Shown piece after piece: positions 15,878 to 24,400 of a stretch of 27,238 nt of DNA. Each line of letters opens with the position of its first letter. Within the stretch, counting starts at the first letter, position 1. The position numbers and the translations under genes were made by a program. Source of the stretch: Chitinophagaceae bacterium (GTDB lineage Bacteria; Bacteroidota; Bacteroidia; Chitinophagales; Chitinophagaceae); assembly GCA_947468255.1 (NCBI GenBank), contig CANIMM010000008.1:1-27238 (forward strand), in the 5' to 3' direction. The notes under the pieces were generated by a model. It was given only the letters and a program-made list of their open reading frames with translations, was not told where the DNA came from and did not search any database.

Positions 15878-16810
15878 ATGAAAATGAAAAGGAACATTTT
15901 TTTAATGGGCGTTACTTTTAATTTACTTTTTACATCCTGTAATAGCAAAAAGACAGAAGACTATACAATTTCTAAAGCTGTCCAAACGGCAGTAACTTAT
16001 ACTCAGCCAACCGTTCGTGATTTTACAGATTACATTCAATTAAATGGGAATACCCAGTTTCAAAAAAAATTGGTATTGAGAGCTAGTATTACAGGTTACA
16101 TCGTGTCTATGAATTGGAAAACGGGTGATCATATATCAAATGGCACTTTGTTCTGCAGCATTAAAACTAAAGAGCAAGATGCTTTGAAAGGAATCGACAG
16201 CAGGGAGTCCTCACTTAAACAGTTTCAAAAACCGTTGAATGTATTTTCTAATGCATCTGGTATTTTTACTGCTGTTAATTACAGCGACGGAGATTTTATC
16301 AATGAAGGCGATGTTCTTGCAACAATTACCGATCCTTCCTCCTTGGTTTTGTTGGTAAATGTACCCTATGAATATCATCAATCGGTATATGTAGGAAGAT
16401 CTTGCTCTGTTAAGTTTCCTGATGGAAAAATGACCCGCTCTGTGATACAGGAAGAAGTGCCTACGATCGATGCTGTTTCTCAGACACAATCCTTTTTGAT
16501 TCGTTTTCCGGGTAATCAATTGTTACCCGAAAACATGAATTTGATTGTATATGTACCCATTAAGCAAAAGAAAAATGCATTTTCGTTACCCTTGGATGCC
16601 ATTCAAACAAACGAAACCCAGGATGAATTTTGGGTGATGAAGTTGGTAAATGATTCATTGGCAGTTAAAGTACCTATAATTGTAGGCTTGCAAAATGATT
16701 CTTTGCGAGAAATCATTTCAGGCATTGGCTCAGCTGACAAGATAATTTTAAAAGGTGCTTATGGTTTGTCCGATTCTTCAATAGTGAAAGTTCAGTCAGA
16801 AATAGAGTAA
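15878..16810 (+). CDS. RND efflux periplasmic adaptor lipoprotein, short form
   Basis: A 310-residue membrane-fusion (HlyD/AcrA type) protein bridging the RND permease and TolC channel. The lipoprotein signal ends with FTSC, so C21 would be lipidated. The first lipoyl half-motif is GYIVSMNWKTGDHISNGTLF (73-92) and the second is SGIFTAVNYSDGDFINEGDV (127-146). Only about 25-30 residues (about 97-122) separate the halves, so the alpha-helical hairpin that normally reaches TolC is almost missing. Beta-barrel and membrane-proximal regions follow (VPYEYHQSVYVGRSCSVKFP, ISGIGSADKIILKGAYGL). It lies between the TolC-like and permease genes. The short hairpin could mean a different docking mode. Confidence 0.88.
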   Translation: MKMKRNIFLMGVTFNLLFTSCNSKKTEDYTISKAVQTAVTYTQPTVRDFTDYIQLNGNTQFQKKLVLRASITGYIVSMNWKTGDHISNGTLFCSIKTKEQDALKGIDSRESSLKQFQKPLNVFSNASGIFTAVNYSDGDFINEGDVLATITDPSSLVLLVNVPYEYHQSVYVGRSCSVKFPDGKMTRSVIQEEVPTIDAVSQTQSFLIRFPGNQLLPENMNLIVYVPIKQKKNAFSLPLDAIQTNETQDEFWVMKLVNDSLAVKVPIIVGLQNDSLREIISGIGSADKIILKGAYGLSDSSIVKVQSEIE

Positions 16811-16814
16811 AAAT

Positions 16815-19800
16815 ATGCAGCAATATCACTCACATTATAAAAAAACATTGCTAGGCGTAGCTGTGTTGATCTTATTAGCTGGATTTTTTAGTTTTTCTAA
16901 ATTGAAAACCAGTCTGTTTCCGGACGTTACCTTTCCAAAACTTAAAGTTATAGCAGATGCCGGCCAACAGCCCGTAGATAAGATGATGGCAACCGTTACG
17001 GTTCCATTGGAAAATATCATCAAGCGTACCGAAGGTTTAGATTATATACGCAGCACTACTACCCGGGGAAGTTGCGAAATTTCTGTTTTTTTAAAATGGG
17101 ATGCCGATATAGATCTAGCCCGTTTGCAAATGCAGGCATTAATCGATGACGTACGAAGTTATTTGCTGCCCGGAACTAAGATTACGGTTGAGAAAATGAA
17201 TCCTTCCATATTACCCGTAATGGGTTTTAGTTTGGAGGGGAATCGTTCTGCAATTGAATTGAGGAAAATTGCATTATTACAGGTAAAGCCTTTTCTGGCT
17301 TCTACTTCAGGGGTTTCAGATATTGCAATAATTGGAGGAAAAACCAAAGAATACCAAATTCTTTTAAATCAAGATAAGTTAACTGAATTAAATATAACGC
17401 CTCAGCAAATAAGTACCGTCGTTGGTCAAACAAATGTATTGCAGTCTAATGGGTATATTAGCGATTACAACAGATTGTATTTGTCTTTAATGGATAATGC
17501 TATTACCAGTAAACAAGAACTAGAAAATCTGGTAATTCTAAATTCAGCAAAAAGGGTAGTTCAGTTAAAGGATGTTGCTGATATCAAGATTGCTGAAACG
17601 AAAGAGTATGTAAAAATAAATGCTAATGGAAAAGATGTCCCTTTAATTGCTATTATTAAACAGCCTTCTGCAAATCTCATTGATGTCACTGAAGGTGTTT
17701 TAAAGAGAGTAAAAGAATTGGAAAATATTTTACCAAAAGATGTAAAAGTGAAGCCCTACTATTTACAAGCTGATTTTGTAAACGATAGTGTGAGAAGTCT
17801 TGAAGATGTTTTATGGATTGGTTTGGCCCTCGCTATAATTGTTGTGATTGTTTTTTTACGCTCTTGGAAATCTAGTTTGGTCATACTATTAACAATACCT
17901 ACAACTTTGGCCTTGACTTTAGTAGGCCTTTATTCAGTAGGGTATTCGTTTAATATAATGACATTGGGGGCTATCGCTGCCGCTATTGGTTTAATGATTG
18001 ATGATGCGGTAATTGTGGTTGAACAGATATACCGCAGTCGTGAAGAACATCCTGATGAGCCAATGCCCATTGTGGTGAGCAGAGCAATAAGGTATTTATT
18101 TCCTGCAATGGTAGCATCTTCTTTAAGTACGATAGTAATTTTTGTTCCATTTATTTTAATGAGTGGAGTTGCTGGCGCTTATTTCAAAGTCCTAGCCTTT
18201 ACAATGATTATCGCCCTTTTTGCTTCTTTCATTGTTACCTGGCTGGTATTACCAGCTTTGTTTTTATTATTTCCCAGCAAGGCTACAACGATTAAAAAGC
18301 CTATTGCAGTGGATCTAAATGATAAGGGAAACTGGATTCGTTTTTTCATCCGCCATTCTTATATCAGCTTCTTATTTGTAATTGCCTGTATTGTTATGCT
18401 GTATGTTTTACCTAGTAAAATGCCTTCAGGTTTTCTTCCAGAAATGGACGAAGGTGGTATTGTACTAGATTTTAGTAGCCCCCCAGGAACAACCTTGGAA
18501 GAGACGGACAGGATGCTAAAAGAGGTGGATAAAATTATTCAGCAGCAACCCGAGGTGGAAACCTTTAGCCGCAGGCTGGGTACGCAAATGGGATTTTTTA
18601 TTACCGAACCCAATCGAGGCGACTACTTAATTCAATTAAAAAAGAAGCGAAAGAAAAATACGGACGAGATTTCTTCCGACTTAAGGTCTAAAATTGAAGT
18701 TTCTTTGCCCCAATTGAAAATTGATTTTGGTCAGGTTATTGCTGATATGCTTGGTGATCTAATGAGTAGTGTAAAACCAATTGAAATAAAAGTGTATGGG
18801 GATAACAGAAAGAAATTAGAAGCAATATCCAAGGAATTGAAAGGAATTGTTGACAGTGTAAAAGGGACGGCAGATGTGTTTGACGGCATTGTGATTGCGG
18901 GACCTCAGGCAACCGTTAATCCGGATGTTGCCAGACTAGCACAATTTGGCATTTCTCCCACCGACTTTCAGTTTCAACTTCAAACACAGCTAGAGGGGAA
19001 TGTGATCAGTACCATTATGGATAAAGAACAGATGGTAAATATTCGCATGTTGTATCCTAATTCACAACTCACAACTGTAAATTCATTAGCCAATGGGAAT
19101 ATATTCTTACCGAATGGTTTGTTAAAACCAATTAATACGATTGCTACTATTCAATTAGAAAAAGGAGTTGCTGAAATCGAAAGAGAAAATCAGAAGATGA
19201 TTGGCGTTGTTACTAGTCGCTTAGAAAATCGTGACTTGGGTAGTACATTGAAAGATATCCAGCAATCGATTAAAGAAAAACTGTTGTTACCTCCCGGTTA
19301 TCATGTTGAATATGGCGGATCTTATTCTCAGCAACAAAAGGCATTTACGGAGTTACTGTACATACTTCTGGCAGCTTGCATTTTAGTTTTTATAGTGCTG
19401 TTGGCATTATTCAGGGAATTTTTGGTTTCTTTTTTTATCATTTTAATGGGTTTATTAGGAGTAGCAGGATGTCTGCTGGCATTGTTTCTTACCAACACAC
19501 CATTAAATGTGGGAAGTTATACCGGTATCATAATGATTGTTGGAATTATTGGGGAGAATGCCATATTTACTTATCAGCAATTTCTACTGGCTAGGCAAAC
19601 AATGAATTCTAAAGATAGCATCGTATTTTCCATTAGTGCAAGATTAAGACCAAAGTTAATGACTGCATTTGGCGCTATAATGGCGCTGATACCGCTGGCT
19701 TTAGGTATTGGTGCTGGAGCGCAACTTCACCAGCCTTTAGCGATTGCTGTGATAGGTGGATTGTGTTTTGCCTTGCCTCTTTTGTTAATTGTGTTACCTA

Positions 19801-19829
19801 CATTTTTACGAATAATAAACAGAAGATGA
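16815..19829 (+). CDS. Efflux RND transporter permease (AcrB/CusA superfamily)
   Basis: A 1004-residue proton-driven inner-membrane pump. The first membrane helix is at about 11-28, followed by SLFPDVTFPKLKVIADAGQQ and ETIKRTEGLDYI-like text of the first periplasmic porter domain. A block of helices at about 335-490 contains the proton-relay pair D396-D397 in GLMIDDAVIVVEQIYR. A second periplasmic domain starts near MPSGFLPEMDEGGIV, and a final helix block (about 850-1000) ends PTFLRIINRR. The GFLPEMDEGG element is seen in heavy-metal (CusA-like) and hydrophobic-drug families, so the substrate is open; I see no Met-rich metal relay. Length fits the family (about 1000-1050). It ends the plus-strand operon and is convergent with a second adaptor gene. 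Confidence 0.93.
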   Translation: MQQYHSHYKKTLLGVAVLILLAGFFSFSKLKTSLFPDVTFPKLKVIADAGQQPVDKMMATVTVPLENIIKRTEGLDYIRSTTTRGSCEISVFLKWDADIDLARLQMQALIDDVRSYLLPGTKITVEKMNPSILPVMGFSLEGNRSAIELRKIALLQVKPFLASTSGVSDIAIIGGKTKEYQILLNQDKLTELNITPQQISTVVGQTNVLQSNGYISDYNRLYLSLMDNAITSKQELENLVILNSAKRVVQLKDVADIKIAETKEYVKINANGKDVPLIAIIKQPSANLIDVTEGVLKRVKELENILPKDVKVKPYYLQADFVNDSVRSLEDVLWIGLALAIIVVIVFLRSWKSSLVILLTIPTTLALTLVGLYSVGYSFNIMTLGAIAAAIGLMIDDAVIVVEQIYRSREEHPDEPMPIVVSRAIRYLFPAMVASSLSTIVIFVPFILMSGVAGAYFKVLAFTMIIALFASFIVTWLVLPALFLLFPSKATTIKKPIAVDLNDKGNWIRFFIRHSYISFLFVIACIVMLYVLPSKMPSGFLPEMDEGGIVLDFSSPPGTTLEETDRMLKEVDKIIQQQPEVETFSRRLGTQMGFFITEPNRGDYLIQLKKKRKKNTDEISSDLRSKIEVSLPQLKIDFGQVIADMLGDLMSSVKPIEIKVYGDNRKKLEAISKELKGIVDSVKGTADVFDGIVIAGPQATVNPDVARLAQFGISPTDFQFQLQTQLEGNVISTIMDKEQMVNIRMLYPNSQLTTVNSLANGNIFLPNGLLKPINTIATIQLEKGVAEIERENQKMIGVVTSRLENRDLGSTLKDIQQSIKEKLLLPPGYHVEYGGSYSQQQKAFTELLYILLAACILVFIVLLALFREFLVSFFIILMGLLGVAGCLLALFLTNTPLNVGSYTGIIMIVGIIGENAIFTYQQFLLARQTMNSKDSIVFSISARLRPKLMTAFGAIMALIPLALGIGAGAQLHQPLAIAVIGGLCFALPLLLIVLPTFLRIINRR

Positions 19830-19867
19830 TTTGGTTTGTTAGACAATCCTTATAGCAGTATCCAAAT

Positions 19868-20962
19868 TTATTGATCTATCAACTCAATAGTATTATTCTC
19901 ATCGATACCACTTAGAATCTGAATATAATCTTCTGTTTTGATTCCAGTTTTAACTGCAACTTTTTGATGATTGTTTGCAAGTGAAACAGAGTCTCCCTCT
20001 AGTAAATAATTAGATGGGATTACCAATGCATCTTTTACATCTTTAATCAATATGTTTACCTGAACCTTGCTTCCTAATAGTAGGGAATTAGGAGTCGATG
20101 TCAACATGGCATCGACAATATAAGATTGAAGGTTTTCATCAAACATGGGGTGGATTTTAGTAATTTCCCCTTTTAAAATAGTAGCCTTGTCAGTTATTGA
20201 AGAGATTAATATAAGTTGGTTCAAAAATATTGATTTGATATCACTTGCGGAAACAAAAAGTCGTATAATGGTTTTGCCGGAACCTACACGGCAGATAGGT
20301 TCACCTTTTCTTATAAGATCACCGGCAGCTTTAAATATTTTTAAAATTACCCCCTCATTATTTTCATTTTTTATTTTGCTATACTGTAAGTTTTGTTCTT
20401 GTATTTTTAATTGTGATTTTGCATTGGACTCATTCAAAGACATAATGGCTTTTAGATCTTCTAGTGACTTTTGAAGAACGGTTCTGTTGGTTTGGCTATT
20501 CAGAAATTCAACTTTTGTTTTTTCTAAATCTATGGCAGATACTGCATGTTTTTCAAAAAGCCGTTGATACCTATTTACATTTAAACTGTCAGTGTTACAT
20601 TTTGTTATGGCTTGATTTATTTGTTCTTTTAGTTTTATAATTTGCGGAGCATTTTCCTTGGTATTGTTTTTAGAAAAATTATAATTAATTGCTGCATTTT
20701 CCATTTGGGTCAATTGTAATTCATTCCCAATTTGGCAAATAGCCTGACCAGATTTAATAGAATCGCCCTCATTAAAATAGATTTGTTTTATATTTCCATC
20801 CAGCATGGAAGGGATGCTATATTCTGTTTCGGGAACTAATTTTCCTGTTGCATAAACAAAATCCGTCATGTCTTTTCTTGAAGGCTTAGTTTGTATTACA
20901 CTTTCATTGCAGCTTGCTAAAGTATTCAAAATGACAAAAAGGTATAAGAAAATATTTTTCAT
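19868..20962 (-). CDS. HlyD/AcrA-type periplasmic adaptor lipoprotein with long coiled coil
   Basis: A 364-residue membrane-fusion protein. I place the start at ATG 20962, giving MKNIFLYLFVILNTLASC with lipobox LASC and lipidated C18; an upstream in-frame start at 21013 would spoil the signal peptide and overlap the preceding gene. The first lipoyl half is GNIKQIYFNEGDSIKSGQAI (56-75). A long helical hairpin spans about 84-200, rich in Lys, Gln, Asn and Glu. The second lipoyl half follows with GVILKIFKAAGDLIRKGEPI (204-223). A beta-barrel domain and C-terminal region come after. It lies 25 bases after a TolC-like gene. No permease is adjacent on this strand, so the inner-membrane partner is unknown. 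Confidence 0.85.
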   Translation of the reverse strand: MKNIFLYLFVILNTLASCNESVIQTKPSRKDMTDFVYATGKLVPETEYSIPSMLDGNIKQIYFNEGDSIKSGQAICQIGNELQLTQMENAAINYNFSKNNTKENAPQIIKLKEQINQAITKCNTDSLNVNRYQRLFEKHAVSAIDLEKTKVEFLNSQTNRTVLQKSLEDLKAIMSLNESNAKSQLKIQEQNLQYSKIKNENNEGVILKIFKAAGDLIRKGEPICRVGSGKTIIRLFVSASDIKSIFLNQLILISSITDKATILKGEITKIHPMFDENLQSYIVDAMLTSTPNSLLLGSKVQVNILIKDVKDALVIPSNYLLEGDSVSLANNHQKVAVKTGIKTEDYIQILSGIDENNTIELIDQ

Positions 20963-20987
20963 AGTATTTTTATTAATCACGTTTATA

Positions 20988-22301
20988 TTAATTCCGGCCT
21001 TCAAAATTAGCATTGATTATTTGTAAATTGGATACCATATTTAAATAAGTGTTTTCTGATTTTAAATAGTCCTCAAATGACTTGAGATAGATATCTAGAC
21101 TTGTCAAACCATTTACGTATTTCTCAAAGTTTGCATTGGTAATTTTGTTTAGTAATTCAAAATTATTTTTTGTTAATTCAATTAGTTCCATTGTTGCTGT
21201 ATAGCTTTCCACTAAATTCTGATCATTTAAAATGGATTGTTGGGTTGCAGATTTTAGTTGCTCTTCCGATGCTTGTTTTTTATAAATCATGCTTTGCACC
21301 TTGTTTCTATTTGAAAATCCCGCATAAATGGGCACTGTTGCCATAATGCTGATATAGGAATAGTCATTCCAAGTCCCTTTTTTCAAATCGATACCTAGGT
21401 CATCTCTGAATTGATCATAGCCTTTGTATCCAACTAGATTTATTTTTGGATAATATTTTGTTTTAGCTTCTTTGATTTGAAGGGAATCGATTTTTACCAT
21501 TTGTTGCAATGGCTGCAATGCCTTATCTGGTCCAAGAACCCCTATTGGTTGCTTATTGAAAACTACTAGTTGTTCTGGTAAAACGAATTTTAAATCAGTA
21601 GAAGCGGGTAAATCCAACAAGTTTTTTAAGTAAGCGATTGACTGTCTGACTAAAGTGCTTGACTGTATAATGTTTTGCTTAATGTTATTGCTATTTACTT
21701 TCGCTTGATTGAGTGAGGATTCATCAATAATTCCATTCTCAAATTTGTATTCAATAATATTGACAATGCTATCAGATAACTGAAGATCTTTTTCTGAAAT
21801 TGTAATGGCAGTTAATGAAGTGATAACTGCATAGTAAGTTTGTAGGATCTGAATTTTTAAATTTTGAATTGACTGATCTTCTTGTGCTTTTAGAAGTTGC
21901 GTATTTTGATATGCAATTTTCGATTGAAATAAATGTTGCCAGTCCATGATAGATTGCACTGCAGAAATTCCCATTGAATTGGTATATTGTTTACCGAAGG
22001 ATATGTTGATATTTTTACCTGGTTGTCCAACTATAAAACCTGGAATAGAGGTAGTGGATAGTTTTAAATTATCCTGCGAATTAAAACTTCCTGAAATTTG
22101 AGGAGTTTTAAAAAAATTAGACGCTTTCAAGTCAGATTTTGACTGAGCAATTTTTAATTTATAAATTTTCAAATTGCTATTATTTTTCAATCCTAATTTA
22201 ACAAGCAGCTCTGCATTTGGTATCAATAAAGTGTCAATATTGGCAGCACTTGAAAATTTAACTATGCTTAAGAAAATGATAATCAGATAACTGTTCTTCA
22301 T
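20988..22301 (-). CDS. TolC family outer-membrane protein (second set)
   Basis: A 437-residue TolC-like protein with signal peptide NSYLIIIFLSIVKFSSA (cleavage near residue 19). Family features are long amphipathic helices (LKIYKLKIAQSKSDLKASNF, LKIQILQTYYAVITS), strand segments such as TNSMGISAVQSIMDW and YSYISIMATVPIYAGF, and the internal repeat with YKFENGIIDESSLNQAKVN, which parallels FEKYVNGLTSLDIYLKSFED near the C-terminus. It differs clearly from the plus-strand TolC paralogue in this window. It sits 43 bases after the DUF4239-type gene and just before the adaptor, so the three are probably one transcript. Confidence 0.87.
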   Translation of the reverse strand: MKNSYLIIIFLSIVKFSSAANIDTLLIPNAELLVKLGLKNNSNLKIYKLKIAQSKSDLKASNFFKTPQISGSFNSQDNLKLSTTSIPGFIVGQPGKNINISFGKQYTNSMGISAVQSIMDWQHLFQSKIAYQNTQLLKAQEDQSIQNLKIQILQTYYAVITSLTAITISEKDLQLSDSIVNIIEYKFENGIIDESSLNQAKVNSNNIKQNIIQSSTLVRQSIAYLKNLLDLPASTDLKFVLPEQLVVFNKQPIGVLGPDKALQPLQQMVKIDSLQIKEAKTKYYPKINLVGYKGYDQFRDDLGIDLKKGTWNDYSYISIMATVPIYAGFSNRNKVQSMIYKKQASEEQLKSATQQSILNDQNLVESYTATMELIELTKNNFELLNKITNANFEKYVNGLTSLDIYLKSFEDYLKSENTYLNMVSNLQIINANFEGRN

Positions 22302-22344
22302 GGTTGGGTAAAGTATAATGCAATTGTTGAGTTTGTGTTGGCTT

Positions 22345-23169
22345 CTATTTTATTAACTGAAATAAATTTTGTTTTGCTTCGGTTTCATTTATTCTGTCCA
22401 AAGTAAATTTGTATGCTCCTGTATCAATGCTTAAGTTGCCTCTGAATGGCCAGTCAAGGGATACAATCATGAAAATAACGGTCGACAGTAGAATACCCAC
22501 AATTAAGCTCATAATGATATGCAATCGGGCATCTGTTTCAAAAAACCATGTTATTCCGATTAATACAATACATCCTATAATTGTTACAGCCCATACAATA
22601 GGAGGGAGGCCATTTTGTGTAGAATAAACCCTTTCTCTTCTGGCAGCGGCTAAAGTTGAAAATTTGTCTAAACAGAGTTTATAGATAATCTTGTCTCTTT
22701 CAGTGATTGGGTTAAATGAAACAAGATCATATTGAATTTTATTAAAATCATCAATTGCTGCAATGGGAATGTTTCCTTTTTTGGATTGCGGCCATTCTTT
22801 TTTAATCACATTTTTTAAATAATTTTTAATATCATTTTTAATTTCTCTGGAAACTTGAAAGGGAAGTCCACTACAATCTCTATAAAGTGACATGGCGTAG
22901 CCAGATTCTGCGTCCACCTTTTCTTGGCAGCCGTTATAATTTTCCCATACACCCACTGCTACTAAACCAATCAGTATTCCAAAAAATATGCCTACTATAC
23001 CTGTAAAATGGGAGATTACATCATTTACCTCAATGTTTTTTGAGTGAAAATATCTGGTAAGTGGCTTATTTGCAAGAATATAACCGAATACAGAAAAGGA
23101 TGAAAATGCAATAAAAATGATTGAATAAACCTGCCAAAGGGATAAGTCATAAAGCCAAAAAAAATCCAT
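22345..23169 (-). CDS. DUF4239-type (bestrophin-like domain) membrane protein
   Basis: A 274-residue membrane protein with four predicted segments: about 14-33 (VYSIIFIAFSSFSVFGYILA), 52-72 (GIVGIFFGILIGLVAVGVW), 205-222 and 230-248. Between the second and third is a soluble, mostly helical stretch of about 130 residues containing KLCLDKFSTLAAARRERVYS before LPPIVWAVTIIG, the pattern I associate with DUF4239 proteins. Their function is unknown; a distant link to bestrophin-like channels has been suggested. Here it precedes a TolC-like and an adaptor gene in tight spacing, so it may be the inner-membrane part of that export set, or may simply be co-expressed. The opening MDFFWLYDL makes ATG 23169 plausible. 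Confidence 0.75.
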   Translation of the reverse strand: MDFFWLYDLSLWQVYSIIFIAFSSFSVFGYILANKPLTRYFHSKNIEVNDVISHFTGIVGIFFGILIGLVAVGVWENYNGCQEKVDAESGYAMSLYRDCSGLPFQVSREIKNDIKNYLKNVIKKEWPQSKKGNIPIAAIDDFNKIQYDLVSFNPITERDKIIYKLCLDKFSTLAAARRERVYSTQNGLPPIVWAVTIIGCIVLIGITWFFETDARLHIIMSLIVGILLSTVIFMIVSLDWPFRGNLSIDTGAYKFTLDRINETEAKQNLFQLIK

Positions 23170-23446
23170 AAGTATTTAGTTTTTCGAATGATTGAATTTG
23201 TAGTCAATAGTAATTATTGAAAATCGTTGTAGTTTTTTAGTTGCTGGGAAACCTCTCAAAAATTGAAATAGCTGAATCTATTTTAATGGTATTGTAGTAA
23301 GATTTCTTTAATAATGGTAAGTTTCATTATTTTTTATAAAAATAGCAATTAATTTAATAGGTTTAATATTAAGTCCTTTTTTTTTACAAAATGACAATTT
23401 CTTGTTTCCTTTCGGATGCGAATATCCATTTTTTTTGAAGGGATTA

Positions 23447-24250
23447 CTAACTGGTAAATGTAATTCTGCTCCATTTTTCTGGCAAATGGGTGTCATATAT
23501 TCCATGACTGTTTAGTGCCATCGCTGGATGTGGTTGAATTTCTTTACCAGCTACCATTAATTTTTGAAATCTCCCTAAAAAAATATGCCATATATCCCCA
23601 TTGGCTGGGGGAATATTTCGTCCATTGGCCAATAAGCCTAGGCTACTCCATGGAATTGCAATTTCAGCGCTCCATCCCTTGTCAATATCGCTGTTATCGT
23701 TTAATGTACCCTCAATTTGAACGGCTGTTTGCAAGCCGGGCAAATCAAAATTTGTAAATGCCCAGCGAATACCCCTAGGATGGGTTCCTTTCCAGAAGCT
23801 GGAGCCCATGCGGTCATAGTCTCCTCCAAATGTATAAGCCTGTGCCTGGTGAACATCAAAATGGGGGATATCAAATTTACTGCCCTTTGTATAAGCATCT
23901 TTCCAGATAAAAAAAACTTCGTAAATAGTGTTGGCAGCATTGATTTCTAACTCGTAATAGCAATCGCCTCCATCTATAAAAATCTCTAAATCATTTTCCA
24001 AAAAAACAATGCTATCCCTTTCAGTTTGTGTTGCCTCAACAAATGGCTCTTCGGCCGTAAAAGCTATGTACAAATGGGTGTCATTCCAAACAATAGCAGT
24101 TTGGGTATTGTACATTCCGGATTGTCCAGTAACCATATCTACAAATCGGGGGCTCCAATTTGCATTCAGCCAAACATCCTTTTTTATATTACCATCGACA
24201 GTAATGGTAGTTGAAATTTTTTTAGCCGTATAATCTGATTGCATACGCAT
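23447..24250 (-). CDS. Carbohydrate-binding family 9-like (CBM9/DOMON-like) protein
   Basis: A 267-residue protein of the CBM9-like beta-sandwich type. Recognisable elements in order: TTITVDGNIKKDVWLNANW near 14-32, TAIVWNDTHLYIAFTAEEPF near 51-70, FLENDLEIFIDGGDCYYELE near 83-102, a middle HPRGIRWAFTNFD region, GWSAEIAIPWSSLGLL near 192-207 and DIWHIFLGRFQK. The NDLEIFIDP-type motif and the ELEINA strand are typical of proteins that bind sugars or serve in glycan use. No Sec signal is evident at the start MRMQSDYTAKK, so it seems cytoplasmic, unless the real start lies elsewhere. The 277 bases after its stop hold only AT-rich sequence and no gene I can support. Its sugar ligand is unknown. 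Confidence 0.85.
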   Translation of the reverse strand: MRMQSDYTAKKISTTITVDGNIKKDVWLNANWSPRFVDMVTGQSGMYNTQTAIVWNDTHLYIAFTAEEPFVEATQTERDSIVFLENDLEIFIDGGDCYYELEINAANTIYEVFFIWKDAYTKGSKFDIPHFDVHQAQAYTFGGDYDRMGSSFWKGTHPRGIRWAFTNFDLPGLQTAVQIEGTLNDNSDIDKGWSAEIAIPWSSLGLLANGRNIPPANGDIWHIFLGRFQKLMVAGKEIQPHPAMALNSHGIYDTHLPEKWSRITFTS

Positions 24251-24400
24251 ACATTTTTTAACTTTAATTAACTATAGCGTGTTCACCAAATAAAGTTGTG
24301 TAGACCCTATTCATAAGAGGAGGATTAAATGAAGAAATTCCCTTCAAGGCATTATCCATCGCAATTATTCAGTTGGGTAAAGTTAAGTATTGGATCTAAG

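Noticed and set aside
23308..23505. 65-residue minus-strand frame at the end of the CBM9-like gene
   Set aside because: It overlaps the CBM9-like C-terminus in another frame and is low-complexity Lys/Asn-rich sequence.
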